Positions 11,070 to 18,822 of a stretch of 64,000 nucleotides of DNA are shown here, one piece after another. The stretch spans positions 62,001-126,000 of the forward strand of contig NZ_SUMD01000010.1 in NCBI RefSeq assembly GCF_005049235.1. Direction: 5' to 3'. The translations under genes were made by a program, and so were the position numbers. The first letter of the stretch is position 1. Every line of letters starts with the position of its first letter. This stretch comes from Rhodococcus oryzae. Its GTDB lineage: Bacteria > Actinomycetota > Actinomycetes > Mycobacteriales > Mycobacteriaceae. The notes below the pieces were generated by a model that did no database searches, was not told the origin of the DNA, and saw nothing but the letters and a program-made list of their open reading frames with translations.

Positions 11070-12014
11070 ATGTTCCGAGCGTCACGCACCGCGGCCTTGG
11101 TCCTGTCGCTGGCCGCGCTGGTCTTGCCGTTCGGGGCGGGGGTCGCCCAGGCCGAGCCGCTGCCGGAGAACTACAACTTCTTCGCGGGTATCCCGAACGA
11201 ACTGACCAACCCGGGCGGCTCGCTGCCCGGCGCGAACGACTTCGGATGCAAGCCGACCGCGGAGCACCCCCGACCGGTGGTGCTGGTGCACGGGACGGGC
11301 GGCGGGCAGCAGACCAACTGGGGCGCCTACGTCCCGATGCTCAAGAACGCGGGCTTCTGCGTGTTCGCCCTGACCTACGGGGCGATCCCCGGCGCACCCT
11401 GGCCGATCTCGGCGATCGGCGGGATGGGTCCGCTCGAAAACAGCGCCGGCGAGTTCAAGACCTTCGTCGACCGGGTGCGCTCCGCCACCGGCGCCCAGAC
11501 GGTGGACGTCGTCGGCCACTCGCAGGGCACGCTGATCCCGACGTACTACCTCAAGCACCTCGGCGGCGAGGGCACGATCACCAACTACGTCTCCGTCGCG
11601 CCGCCATGGCTCGGTCTGACCACCCTCGGCGTCGACGCGTTGCCCGCCTACGCCAAGCGGTTGGGGGTGCCCGAGACCTCGGTCCCCGTGTGCCAGGGCT
11701 GCGGCGAGATGACCGCCGATTCGGAGCTGATCAAGAAGATCAACGCGGGCGGCACCCCGTACGTCAAGGGCGTGAACTACACCAACATCTCCACCCGATA
11801 CGACGAGGCGATCGCGCTGCCGCAGGGCCAGGTGCAGGGACCTCCCGGATACACGGTGAACAACATCGTCGTGCAGGACACCTGCGCGCAGGACTACTCC
11901 GAGCACGCCGCCATCGCCGGCTCCAAGCGCGCGGCGTACATGGTGTTCAACGCCCTCGACCCGGCGCACCGGCGCGAGGTGCCGTGCATGTTCGTTCCGC
12001 CGTTCACCGGCTGA
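11070..12014 (+). CDS. Secreted lipase/esterase, alpha/beta hydrolase (LipA/EstA-type, lipase class 2)
   Basis: A 314-residue exported hydrolase. Residues 1-30 form a Sec signal peptide (RASRTAALVLSLAALVLP, cleavage after AQA). The mature part has the VLVHGTGG oxyanion-hole segment near 75 and the nucleophile elbow GHSQG near 150. His is likely in the C-terminal EHAAI segment. Cys pairs (CQGC and others) suggest disulfides. It probably hydrolyses acylglycerols outside the membrane. ATG at 11070 follows a GGGGGG purine run; the upstream frame is only the promoter. A nearby operator-like repeat suggests specific regulation. Confidence 0.88.
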   Translation: MFRASRTAALVLSLAALVLPFGAGVAQAEPLPENYNFFAGIPNELTNPGGSLPGANDFGCKPTAEHPRPVVLVHGTGGGQQTNWGAYVPMLKNAGFCVFALTYGAIPGAPWPISAIGGMGPLENSAGEFKTFVDRVRSATGAQTVDVVGHSQGTLIPTYYLKHLGGEGTITNYVSVAPPWLGLTTLGVDALPAYAKRLGVPETSVPVCQGCGEMTADSELIKKINAGGTPYVKGVNYTNISTRYDEAIALPQGQVQGPPGYTVNNIVVQDTCAQDYSEHAAIAGSKRAAYMVFNALDPAHRREVPCMFVPPFTG

Positions 12015-12029
12015 CCGTCCGGCGTCGGT

Positions 12030-12045
12030 GACCGGTGTACCGGTC
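12030..12045. terminator. Weak hairpin after the lipase gene
   Basis: GACCGG and CCGGTC flank a TGTA loop 15 nt past the lipase stop codon. The six-base stem has no T-run, so it is at best a weak terminator. Confidence 0.3.
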
Positions 12046-12084
12046 CCCGACAAACGGAAATGCCAGGCCACCCCGCCGAGGTAG

Positions 12085-12104
12085 CGTCGGAACACTGTCC
12101 GACG
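12085..12104. promoter_or_regulatory. Inverted repeat in the leader of the small secreted protein
   Basis: CGTCGGA (12085-12091) and TCCGACG (12098-12104) are perfect inverted halves around ACACTG, 14 nt before the ATG of the next gene and just after a TAGCGT hexamer at 12082-12087 that could be its -10. It could be an operator or an RNA hairpin. Confidence 0.35.
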
Positions 12105-12118
12105 ACGATCGGAGCACC

Positions 12119-12580
12119 ATGTCGCTTCCCACGCTCGGCAGGTCGATTGCGATCAGCGGCCTGGTGCTCGCCGGGTTGTTCGGTGCCTGCACCCCGGCGG
12201 CGGCTGGTCCGGCGCAGGACAGGTGGGTGAACATCCCGGACACGGCGACCGTCGCTGACGGACTTGCCTGCGGCGGCCGAATCGGAGGCGTCACCGTCGC
12301 CACGGACAGGCTCCCCGGGCTGGTCTACGTTCGACTGAACGCGACGTTCGTCGGGATACCGACGACGCCCGGGGTGCTGTGCTCGGTGTCGGCGACGCTG
12401 CACTGGCGCAACCTGGGTACCGGCGCTGCGGGATCGTGGTCCGCCGAGGTCAGTGGCGGGGTGATCGACTTCCCGGCCGAGCCGTGGACACACCTCGAGA
12501 CGGGGTCCGGCCGCGTCGAGGTCACCCTGACCACCGACCGTCCGCACCTCCCCAGCGTCACCGAGATCAACGTGTACTGA
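12119..12580 (+). CDS. Small secreted protein of unknown function
   Basis: A 153-residue protein with an N-terminal signal sequence (SIAISGLVLAGLFGACTPAAAGP). The GAC could be a lipobox (lipid on Cys 24) or the segment may be cleaved after AAA. The mature part is beta-rich with Cys in ADGLACGG and GVLCSV, and ends in a compact WTHLETGSGRVEVTLTTD region. No family recognised. Start ATG has GGAG six nt upstream. It follows the lipase on the same strand, but has its own candidate promoter. Confidence 0.65.
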   Translation: MSLPTLGRSIAISGLVLAGLFGACTPAAAGPAQDRWVNIPDTATVADGLACGGRIGGVTVATDRLPGLVYVRLNATFVGIPTTPGVLCSVSATLHWRNLGTGAAGSWSAEVSGGVIDFPAEPWTHLETGSGRVEVTLTTDRPHLPSVTEINVY

Positions 12581-12658
12581 GTCGGCCAACCTGCGGGCGG
12601 CGCCCGCGGCCTTCGGTGAGGTGGACCGCCGACGGCCGACGGCGATACCGTCGATCGG

Positions 12659-13489
12659 GTGAGCCGAACCATCCGAGACGCCCTGACCAAGGACACCCGC
12701 CTGTGCATGTCCCTCGCCGCACGGCCGTCGAACATCGGCACCCGCTTCCACAACTACCTCTATGAGGAACTGGGCCTGGACTTCGTCTACAAGGCGTTCA
12801 CCACCACCGATCTGCCTGCCGCCATCGCCGGCATCCGGGCCCTCGGCATCCGGGGCTGCGGCGTCTCGATGCCGCACAAGGAGGCCTGCATCGAGCACGT
12901 CGACGTGATGCACGATTCGGCCGCCGCCATCGCGTCGGTGAACACCATCGTCAACGAGGACGGTGTGCTGCACGCCTACAACACCGACTACGAGGCGGTC
13001 GCGACGCTGCTCGCCGAGCATCGGGTCCCCTCGTCGCTTTCCGCCGCGGTCGCGGGCAGCGGCGGGATGGCCAAGGCGGTGGTGGCGGCTCTGCGCGACA
13101 ACGGGTTCGGAGAGGTGACGGTCATCGCCCGCAACGAGGTCACCGGGCGGGCGCTGGCCGACCAATACGGCTTAGGCTGGCGCGCGGAGCTGGGCGAGCT
13201 GCGGCCGGGACTGCTGGTGAACGCCACCCCGATCGGGATGTCGGGCGGGCCAGGGGCCGACGGCCTGCCGTTCGACGAGGACGCCGTGCGGGGGTCCGAG
13301 GCGGTGTTCGACGTGGTGGCGCTGCCGCCCGACACCCCGCTCGTGCGGGCCGCGTCGGCGCTGGGCAAGACCGTCATCACCGGCGCCGAGGTGATCGCGC
13401 TGCAGGCCGCGGCCCAGTTCGAGCTCTACACGGGGGTGCGCCCGAGCCCGGACCAGATCCGCCGTGCCTCGGAGTATTCGCGGTCCTGA
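12659..13489 (+). CDS. Shikimate 5-dehydrogenase-like protein (AroE family)
   Basis: A 276-residue AroE-superfamily oxidoreductase. The catalytic Lys is in SMPHKEA near residue 80 and the catalytic Asp in YNTDYEAV near 103. The Rossmann NADP loop appears as AGSGGMAKA near 137, and NATPIGM near 182. The SMPHK variant and isolated position suggest a shikimate-dehydrogenase-like paralogue rather than the aro-pathway enzyme; quinate or another hydroxy-acid could be the substrate. GTG start at 12659 follows a TACCGT hexamer (12646-12651) by seven bases, the geometry of a leaderless mRNA. Confidence 0.82.
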   Translation: MSRTIRDALTKDTRLCMSLAARPSNIGTRFHNYLYEELGLDFVYKAFTTTDLPAAIAGIRALGIRGCGVSMPHKEACIEHVDVMHDSAAAIASVNTIVNEDGVLHAYNTDYEAVATLLAEHRVPSSLSAAVAGSGGMAKAVVAALRDNGFGEVTVIARNEVTGRALADQYGLGWRAELGELRPGLLVNATPIGMSGGPGADGLPFDEDAVRGSEAVFDVVALPPDTPLVRAASALGKTVITGAEVIALQAAAQFELYTGVRPSPDQIRRASEYSRS

Positions 13490-13503
13490 CCGGGTGAGGC
13501 GGG

Positions 13504-13537
13504 CCTAGTGCCTCGCGCTCGGGCGCGGGGCACTAGG
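13504..13537. terminator. Bidirectional hairpin terminator between convergent genes
   Basis: CCTAGTGCC-T-CGCGC pairs with GCGCG-G-GGCACTAGG around a TCGG loop: a 15-pair stem with one T-G wobble. It lies between the AroE-like gene and the macro-rhodanese gene and includes the latter's TAG stop (13533-13535). There is no strong T-run, as is common in high-GC actinobacteria. Confidence 0.65.
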
Positions 13538-14879
13538 GGGTCGGGCCGGTCGCCACGGGACGATCCGGATCGCTGCACCACTGCGACCACGAGCCGGGGT
13601 ACAGCGCCGCGTCGACCCCGGCGATGGCAAGCGCGGCGATCTCGTGCGCGGCCGTCACCCCCGACCCGCAGTAGACCGCGACCGGCGCCGAACCGTCGGC
13701 GCCCAGCCCGGCGAAGCGTCGGCGCAGCGCCGCGGCGTCCGCGAATCGTCCGGCGCCGTCGAGGTTCTCGGCCGTCGGGGCGCTGCGTGCCCCGGGTATG
13801 TGACCGGCGCGCGGATCCACCGGCTCGACCTCGCCGCGGTATCGCTCGGCGGCGCGGGCGTCGAGCAGCACCCCGTCCGCCGCGCGTTCCGCGGCCTCGC
13901 CCGCCGTCACCGTCGGCAGGTGTCCGGCGGTGAGCTCCACGTTCCCGGTCGGTACCGGTTGGCCCGCACCGGTTTCCAGGTCGAGTCCCGCCGACGTCCA
14001 CGCGGACAGCCCGCCGTCGAGCATCCGGACGTCGGGCACCCCGGCCCAGCGCAGCAGCCACCAGGCGCGAGCGGCGGCGGTGTTCCCGGTTGCGTCGTAG
14101 ACGACGACGGCGTCGCCGGTGTCGATCCCCCACCGCCTGGCCGCGGACTGCAGGTCGGCGATCTCGGGCAGCGGGTGCCTGCCGTGTTCCGGCGCGGGCG
14201 GCGCGGCCAGCTCGGTTTCCAGGTCCACGAACGAGGCGCCGGGAATGTGCCCGTCGCGGAAGTGTTCCCGGCCGTTCGGGTCGCCTAGCGCCCAGCGGAC
14301 GTCGAGCAGTACCGGCGGCCGGGGCGCGCTCAGCCGGGACGCGAGGTCCTCGGCGGTGACGAGCACCCCGAGCTCGCGCCGCAAAAGTTCGGCCATCGGC
14401 TCGCCGAACGCGACGAAGGTGACGGTCCGCACCGAGGTGCCGGAGCTGCGCACCGCGGCGACCGCCTGGCGCACGGCGTCGGCGTGCGGCCAGCCGTAGC
14501 TGCCCGCGGAGATCAGCGGGAACGCCACCGTCCGCGCGCCCAGCTCGTCGGCCACCTCGAGGCTGCGGATGTAGGCCGACCGCAATACCGCCGACCGGTC
14601 CTCGTCGGCCGAGTACACCGGGCCCACCGTGTGAATCACCCAGCGCGCGGGCAGACCTCCGGCGGTGGTCGCGACGGCGTCGCCCGCGGGCAGCCCGTCC
14701 GGCAGCGTGCTCGCGCGCAGCCGTCGACACTCCTCGAGGATGCTCGGGCCGCCGGCCCGGTGGATGGCCCCGTCCACTCCCCCGCCGCCGAGCAGTCCGG
14801 AGTTCGCCGCGTTCACGATCGCGTCCGCCTCGACCTTCGTGATGTCCCCGCGAAGCACCTCGATAGCCACCATGGCCAC
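13533..14879 (-). CDS. Fusion of a macro domain (ADP-ribose hydrolase) with a two-domain rhodanese/sulfurtransferase
   Basis: A 448-residue continuous reading frame. Residues 1-about 170 form a MacroD-type macro domain: RGDITKVEADAIVNAAN, GGGGVDGAIH and PLISAGSYGWP, the blocks that bind ADP-ribose and carry the deacylase Asn/Asp/Gly loop. Residues about 172-448 form a tandem rhodanese like SseA/mercaptopyruvate sulfurtransferase. The first repeat lacks Cys (VVVYDATGNTA), as is normal. The second has the active Cys in YCGSGVTAAH, the CGSGVT loop of that family. The seam GVLVTAEDLASRL is a normal sulfurtransferase N-terminus, so this looks like a true gene fusion with no frameshift. It links NAD/ADP-ribose signalling with sulfane sulfur. 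The sorA-like gene upstream (74 nt away) may be cotranscribed. Confidence 0.88.
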   Translation of the reverse strand: MAMVAIEVLRGDITKVEADAIVNAANSGLLGGGGVDGAIHRAGGPSILEECRRLRASTLPDGLPAGDAVATTAGGLPARWVIHTVGPVYSADEDRSAVLRSAYIRSLEVADELGARTVAFPLISAGSYGWPHADAVRQAVAAVRSSGTSVRTVTFVAFGEPMAELLRRELGVLVTAEDLASRLSAPRPPVLLDVRWALGDPNGREHFRDGHIPGASFVDLETELAAPPAPEHGRHPLPEIADLQSAARRWGIDTGDAVVVYDATGNTAAARAWWLLRWAGVPDVRMLDGGLSAWTSAGLDLETGAGQPVPTGNVELTAGHLPTVTAGEAAERAADGVLLDARAAERYRGEVEPVDPRAGHIPGARSAPTAENLDGAGRFADAAALRRRFAGLGADGSAPVAVYCGSGVTAAHEIAALAIAGVDAALYPGSWSQWCSDPDRPVATGPTP

Positions 14880-14890
14880 ACCGTACCGCC

Positions 14891-14951
14891 GCCGAGTGTG
14901 CAGTTGTCAGTGCAAACCCCCAGGAAGCGCGCCAGCAGCTGCACACTCGGC
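14891..14951. repeat. Intergenic palindromic repeat, copy 1
   Basis: Arms at 14891-14906 and 14936-14951 (GCCGAGTGTGCAGTTG against CAGCTGCACACTCGGC) pair over 16 positions with one T-G wobble, around a 29-base loop. It fills the gap between the sulfite-oxidase-like stop codon (14953-14955) and the macro-rhodanese start. Copy 2 lies at 20635-20691. Confidence 0.8.
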
Positions 14952-14952
14952 G

Positions 14953-16524
14953 TCAGCGCACGGTGATGGTGCGGCTGTGCCAGCCGGTGGCGCCGTCCGG
15001 GATCGGCGCGGCGCGCTCCTCGGTCTGGACGTTGCCGTCAAGATCGGTGGCGCGCACCTGCACGTTGTGCACCCCCGCGGGCGCGTCCCACTGCCAGGAC
15101 CACTGGCGCCAGGTGTCGATGGAGTACTGCGGCGCGAGGGTCGCGGGCTGCCACGGCCCCTCGTCCACCCGCACCTCCACCCTCTCGATGCCCCGGTGCT
15201 GCGCCCAGGCGGTGCCCGCGATCGTCACCCGGCCCTCGGGCACCGGCGCGAACGCCGCGGGCACGTCGATCCGGGAGGCCGTCTTGATCGGCGCCCTGTC
15301 CCCCCACCCGCGTTTGGTCCAATACGCCTGTGCCCGATCGAATCTGGTGAGCTCCCAGTCGACGACCCACTTGGTGGCCGAGACGAAGCCGTACAGTCCC
15401 GGCACCACCTGGCGGACCGGGAACCCGTGCTCGAGCGGCAGCGGCTCGCCGTTCATCGCGATGGCCAGCAGCGCGTCGCGGCCGTCGCGCAACACCTCGA
15501 TCGGCGTGCCGACGGTGAAGCCGTCGACGCTCTTCGACAGCAACATGTCCGCGTCGCGCTGTACCTCGACCTCGTCGAGGAGATCCGCGATCGGGAAGCC
15601 GACCCAGGTGGCATTGCCCGCGAGCTCGCCGCCCACCTCGTTCGAGACGCAGGTCAACGTGATCCGGCGCTCGATGGGCGCCCGCAGCAGCAACTCGTCC
15701 CAGCTCAGCGTGACCTCGCGTTCCACCATGCCGTGGATGCGCAGGCGCCACTCCTCGGTCGTCAGGCGGGGCACCTGCAGCGCGGTGTCGATGCGGTAGA
15801 AGACCGGGTTCGGGGTGATGAACGAGGTCGCGCCGGGGATCTCCAGGTCGACCCCGGCCGGGATGGGTGCCGCCCGGTCCACCACGACGGGCACCTTCAC
15901 CCGGCGCCTGCTCTCGAGCACCCCGCTCAGCCGCTGGTTCATCTGCCGCCCGGCGACCCCCGCGGCGGCGGCCACGGCGACGGCGACCGACGCGATCACC
16001 AGGAACCGGCGCCGTCCCATCCCCCCGTCGCCGCCGGGCGAGGGTTCGTCGAGTTGGGCGGTGAGCAGCCGCAAGACCACGATGCCCAGCACCACCCCGA
16101 CCACCGTCGGCAGGACATCGGCGCCGTTCGCGCCGGGCCGGTTGTAGGCCGCGTACATCCCGACCACTCCGAGCCCGGCGAGGATCGCGCTGCCGTACGG
16201 CCGCGACGGCCGTTCGACGATGCCCGCGATCGCGGCGATCACCGTGATGAGGACCGACATACCGACGAACAGCGCCGGCTTGTCGTTGGTGCCGAAGGTC
16301 GTGATGGCGAACTCCCGGGCCCAGGCCGGGCTGCGGTCGACCGTGGTCGATCCGACCGCGAAGAAGGGCGACGATTCCGGGCCGGTCAGCGCCGACAGCA
16401 GTTCGCCGACGCCCAGCACCACGCCTGCGGCGATCACCCCCGACGCCGCCCGCGCGATCAGCCGCAGCGCCGCGTTCCTGGCGACGGGGCCCTCGTCCGT
16501 TGACGTCGAACTCGTAGCCGGCAT
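14953..16524 (-). CDS. Membrane-anchored sulfite-oxidase-like molybdopterin oxidoreductase
   Basis: A 523-residue protein. The N-terminal third has about four hydrophobic helices (residues about 20-160), then an RRRFLVIASVAV segment near 175 like a Tat signal, and then the oxidoreductase. The molybdenum-ligating Cys is in TLTCVSNEVGG near 290, with WVGFPIADLL following. The C-terminal 110 residues form the Ig-like Mo-cofactor dimerisation domain. Sulfite is the likely but unproven substrate. ATG at 16524. The sulfurtransferase domain of the adjacent downstream gene suggests a shared sulfur theme. No cytochrome partner gene is adjacent. Confidence 0.85.
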   Translation of the reverse strand: MPATSSTSTDEGPVARNAALRLIARAASGVIAAGVVLGVGELLSALTGPESSPFFAVGSTTVDRSPAWAREFAITTFGTNDKPALFVGMSVLITVIAAIAGIVERPSRPYGSAILAGLGVVGMYAAYNRPGANGADVLPTVVGVVLGIVVLRLLTAQLDEPSPGGDGGMGRRRFLVIASVAVAVAAAAGVAGRQMNQRLSGVLESRRRVKVPVVVDRAAPIPAGVDLEIPGATSFITPNPVFYRIDTALQVPRLTTEEWRLRIHGMVEREVTLSWDELLLRAPIERRITLTCVSNEVGGELAGNATWVGFPIADLLDEVEVQRDADMLLSKSVDGFTVGTPIEVLRDGRDALLAIAMNGEPLPLEHGFPVRQVVPGLYGFVSATKWVVDWELTRFDRAQAYWTKRGWGDRAPIKTASRIDVPAAFAPVPEGRVTIAGTAWAQHRGIERVEVRVDEGPWQPATLAPQYSIDTWRQWSWQWDAPAGVHNVQVRATDLDGNVQTEERAAPIPDGATGWHSRTITVR

Positions 16525-16627
16525 GCCCGCCTCCGCTCCCTTGCATCGTAGTTCGCAAGGTCTTCGGAGCCGATGGGTCGCGCGGATGGGTGCGTCACCG
16601 GAGTGGGCGCGTTCGGGCGCCCCCAGA

Positions 16628-17893
16628 TCAGCGGGTGGGCTCGGTCGACTGGGTCGTCGCCTCCGGAGTCGTCGTCTCCGGACTCGGCGCGGCCGCGCTC
16701 AGCCGATAGACGTGTTCCGGGGAGATGATCTCGGTGATCGCCGTCGCCAACTGGGTGCTCGGCTCGCCACCCTCGTAGGCGATGTCGGTGTTGGTCATGA
16801 TGACGAGGGTCGTCTGCTGCTCCGGCAGGTAGACCGTCACGGTCTGGTATCCGGGCAGGCTGCCGTTGTGCCCGATCCAGCCGGCGGCGTTGAACACGCC
16901 AAGGCCGTAACCGACGTCGGGGGGATAACCCGGCGCATTCACCGTCTCGAGCCGTTGCGCCTGTGTTTCCGGCTTGAGCAGGGTGCCGGTCGCGAGCACC
17001 GGACCCCAGATGTGCAGATCCTCGAGGGTCGAGATCATCGCGCCCGCCGCCCAGCCCCAGGACGGGTCCCAGTCGGTGGCCGTGGCTTCCTTGCCGTCGG
17101 CGGTCTGCACGGTGTACCCCTGCGCGTGCGGGCTCGGGAACGCGTTGGTGGTGGGGAAGTTCGTCTTCTCCATGTGCAACGGCTGGAGGATCCGCTCGTT
17201 GATGTAGTCCTGCAGCGCCAGCCCGCTTTCCTTCTCCACCACGAGTCCCAGCAGCACGTAGTTGGTGTTGCAGTACTGGAATCCCTGGCCGGGCGGGAAC
17301 GTCGCCGGTTGGGCGAACGCATAGTCCAGCAGCTGCTGCGGGGTGAAGGGCGCCTTGGGATCCGCGAAGAGCGCTTGCTGGAACTCCGGGCTCTCCGAGT
17401 AGTTGGCCAGCCCGCTCTGCATGCGGGCCAGCTCCCGGATGGTGATCTGATCGCCTGCAGGGACGCCGTCGATGTACTTCGAGATGGGGTCGTCGAGACC
17501 CACCTTCCCCTCGTCCACCAGCTGCAGGATGGCGGTGGCCGTAAAGGTCTTGGTCAGGCTGCCGATCCGGGTGTAGAAGTCGGTCTCCATCGGCGCGTCG
17601 GTGGACTTGTCGGCGACGCCGAAAGCCTTGACGTACTTGCCCTCCGGCCCCCAGACACCGACTATCGCGCCGGGCACGGACGTCTTGGTCATCGTCGCGT
17701 TGATCGCATCGTCGAGGCGCTGGGCGACGGCGGAATCCATCTCCGCGCTCGGTTCGGCGCCTGCCGGCGTGCTGGTGGCCGCCTGCTCCGAGGTCGAATC
17801 GTCTGCGCATCCCGCCGCAATGAGCAGGGTGACGGCCGCCGCCGCCAACAACCCCCGCCGCCGATGTGTCCTGGTCACGACCTGTGCTGTCAT
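16628..17893 (-). CDS. Serine beta-lactamase/DD-peptidase family lipoprotein
   Basis: A 421-residue exported protein with a lipobox (LLIAAGC, Cys about 28) and basic N-region (HRRR). The domain is the class C beta-lactamase/D-alanyl-D-alanine carboxypeptidase family: SxxK as SLTK in RIGSLTKTF near 112, Tyr motif YCN in FQYCNTNYVLLG, and a HNG-type third motif (GHNGSLPG) near the C-terminus. It ends with a Thr/Pro/Glu-rich tail. It probably acts on peptidoglycan peptides or esters at the cell surface. No adjacent regulator. Confidence 0.87.
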   Translation of the reverse strand: MTAQVVTRTHRRRGLLAAAAVTLLIAAGCADDSTSEQAATSTPAGAEPSAEMDSAVAQRLDDAINATMTKTSVPGAIVGVWGPEGKYVKAFGVADKSTDAPMETDFYTRIGSLTKTFTATAILQLVDEGKVGLDDPISKYIDGVPAGDQITIRELARMQSGLANYSESPEFQQALFADPKAPFTPQQLLDYAFAQPATFPPGQGFQYCNTNYVLLGLVVEKESGLALQDYINERILQPLHMEKTNFPTTNAFPSPHAQGYTVQTADGKEATATDWDPSWGWAAGAMISTLEDLHIWGPVLATGTLLKPETQAQRLETVNAPGYPPDVGYGLGVFNAAGWIGHNGSLPGYQTVTVYLPEQQTTLVIMTNTDIAYEGGEPSTQLATAITEIISPEHVYRLSAAAPSPETTTPEATTQSTEPTR

Positions 17894-17984
17894 CGCCGGG
17901 TCCCGTCGTCAGACGTGCAGTTGTCTGCAGAACCTACTCCGTACCGACCGGCCCCACCCCTCGTTTGACCGAAGGACCATCGTC

Positions 17985-18764
17985 TCAGAACTGCTGCCAG
18001 TCCGGCTTGTGCCGCAGCGCGTACCGGTAGTAGTCGGCCAACGCGAGCCACTCCGCGGCCGCCTCGTCGACGACCACGGTCGCGTGCCGGTGCAGTTGCA
18101 GCACCGACGCCGGACAGATTGCGGTGAGCGGGCCCTCCACCGCCGCGGCGATGGCGTCCGCCTTGCCCGCCCCGACCGCGACCATCACCAGGTGCCTGGC
18201 CTCGCCGATGGTGCCGAGGCCCTGGGTCAGCACGTGGAGCGGAACGTCGTCGACGCTGCCGAAGAAGCGGGCGTTGTCGATGCGGGTCTGCTCGGTCAGG
18301 GTCTTGATGCGCGTCCGTGACGTCAACGACGACCCGGGCTCGTTGAAGCCGATGTGTCCGTCGGTGCCGATCCCGAGCAGCTGCACGTCGATGCCGCCGG
18401 CCGCGGCGATGGCGGCGTCGTAGCGGGCGGCCTCCGCGGCCAGGTCCGGCGCCTGCCCGTCGAGGCCGTGCACCCGGCCGGGGTCGAGGTTCACCCGATC
18501 GACGAATTCGGACCTGATCACGGAAAAGTAGGACTGTTCATGGCTTTTCGGGAGCCCGACATACTCGTCGAGCAGGAACACCCGGGCGGACGAGAAGTCC
18601 AACCCGTCGTCGTGGTGCCGCCGGATGAGCTCGCGGTAGCTGCCGAGCGGAGACGACCCGGTCGCGAGGCCCAGCGTCGTCGGGCCTCGGCGCACGGAGC
18701 GCTCGACGATGTCGGCGACGGTCGAGGCGACTTCGTCTGGCGTGGACCGGATCACGATCTCCAT
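17985..18764 (-). CDS. nagB: Glucosamine-6-phosphate deaminase
   Basis: A 259-residue NagB converting glucosamine-6-phosphate to fructose-6-phosphate and ammonia. It has [10 protein letters not shown] (phosphate loop) near 33, LLDEYVGLP with the catalytic Asp near 64, and the family signature [18 protein letters not shown] near 128. Start ATG at 18764 has GGAAG nine bases upstream, and ACCCTA at 18774-18779 on the plus strand is a TAGGGT -10 candidate for this gene. No nagA lies alongside. Confidence 0.95.
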   Translation of the reverse strand: MEIVIRSTPDEVASTVADIVERSVRRGPTTLGLATGSSPLGSYRELIRRHHDDGLDFSSARVFLLDEYVGLPKSHEQSYFSVIRSEFVDRVNLDPGRVHGLDGQAPDLAAEAARYDAAIAAAGGIDVQLLGIGTDGHIGFNEPGSSLTSRTRIKTLTEQTRIDNARFFGSVDDVPLHVLTQGLGTIGEARHLVMVAVGAGKADAIAAAVEGPLTAICPASVLQLHRHATVVVDEAAAEWLALADYYRYALRHKPDWQQF

Positions 18765-18822
18765 GTCGCTTCCACCCTACCGGCGACCGCCACCGCTCGT
18801 GGGTCGGCGCGATCGACGGGGA

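Noticed and set aside
16628-17893. True class C beta-lactamase
   Set aside because: SxxK and Tyr motifs are present, but the lipobox, third-motif spelling and lack of a regulator fit the broad DD-peptidase/esterase family better.
17915-17936. GTGCAGTTGTC match to the palindromic repeat
   Set aside because: Only the left inner arm and first loop bases match; no right arm follows. Could be a decayed copy but not supportable.
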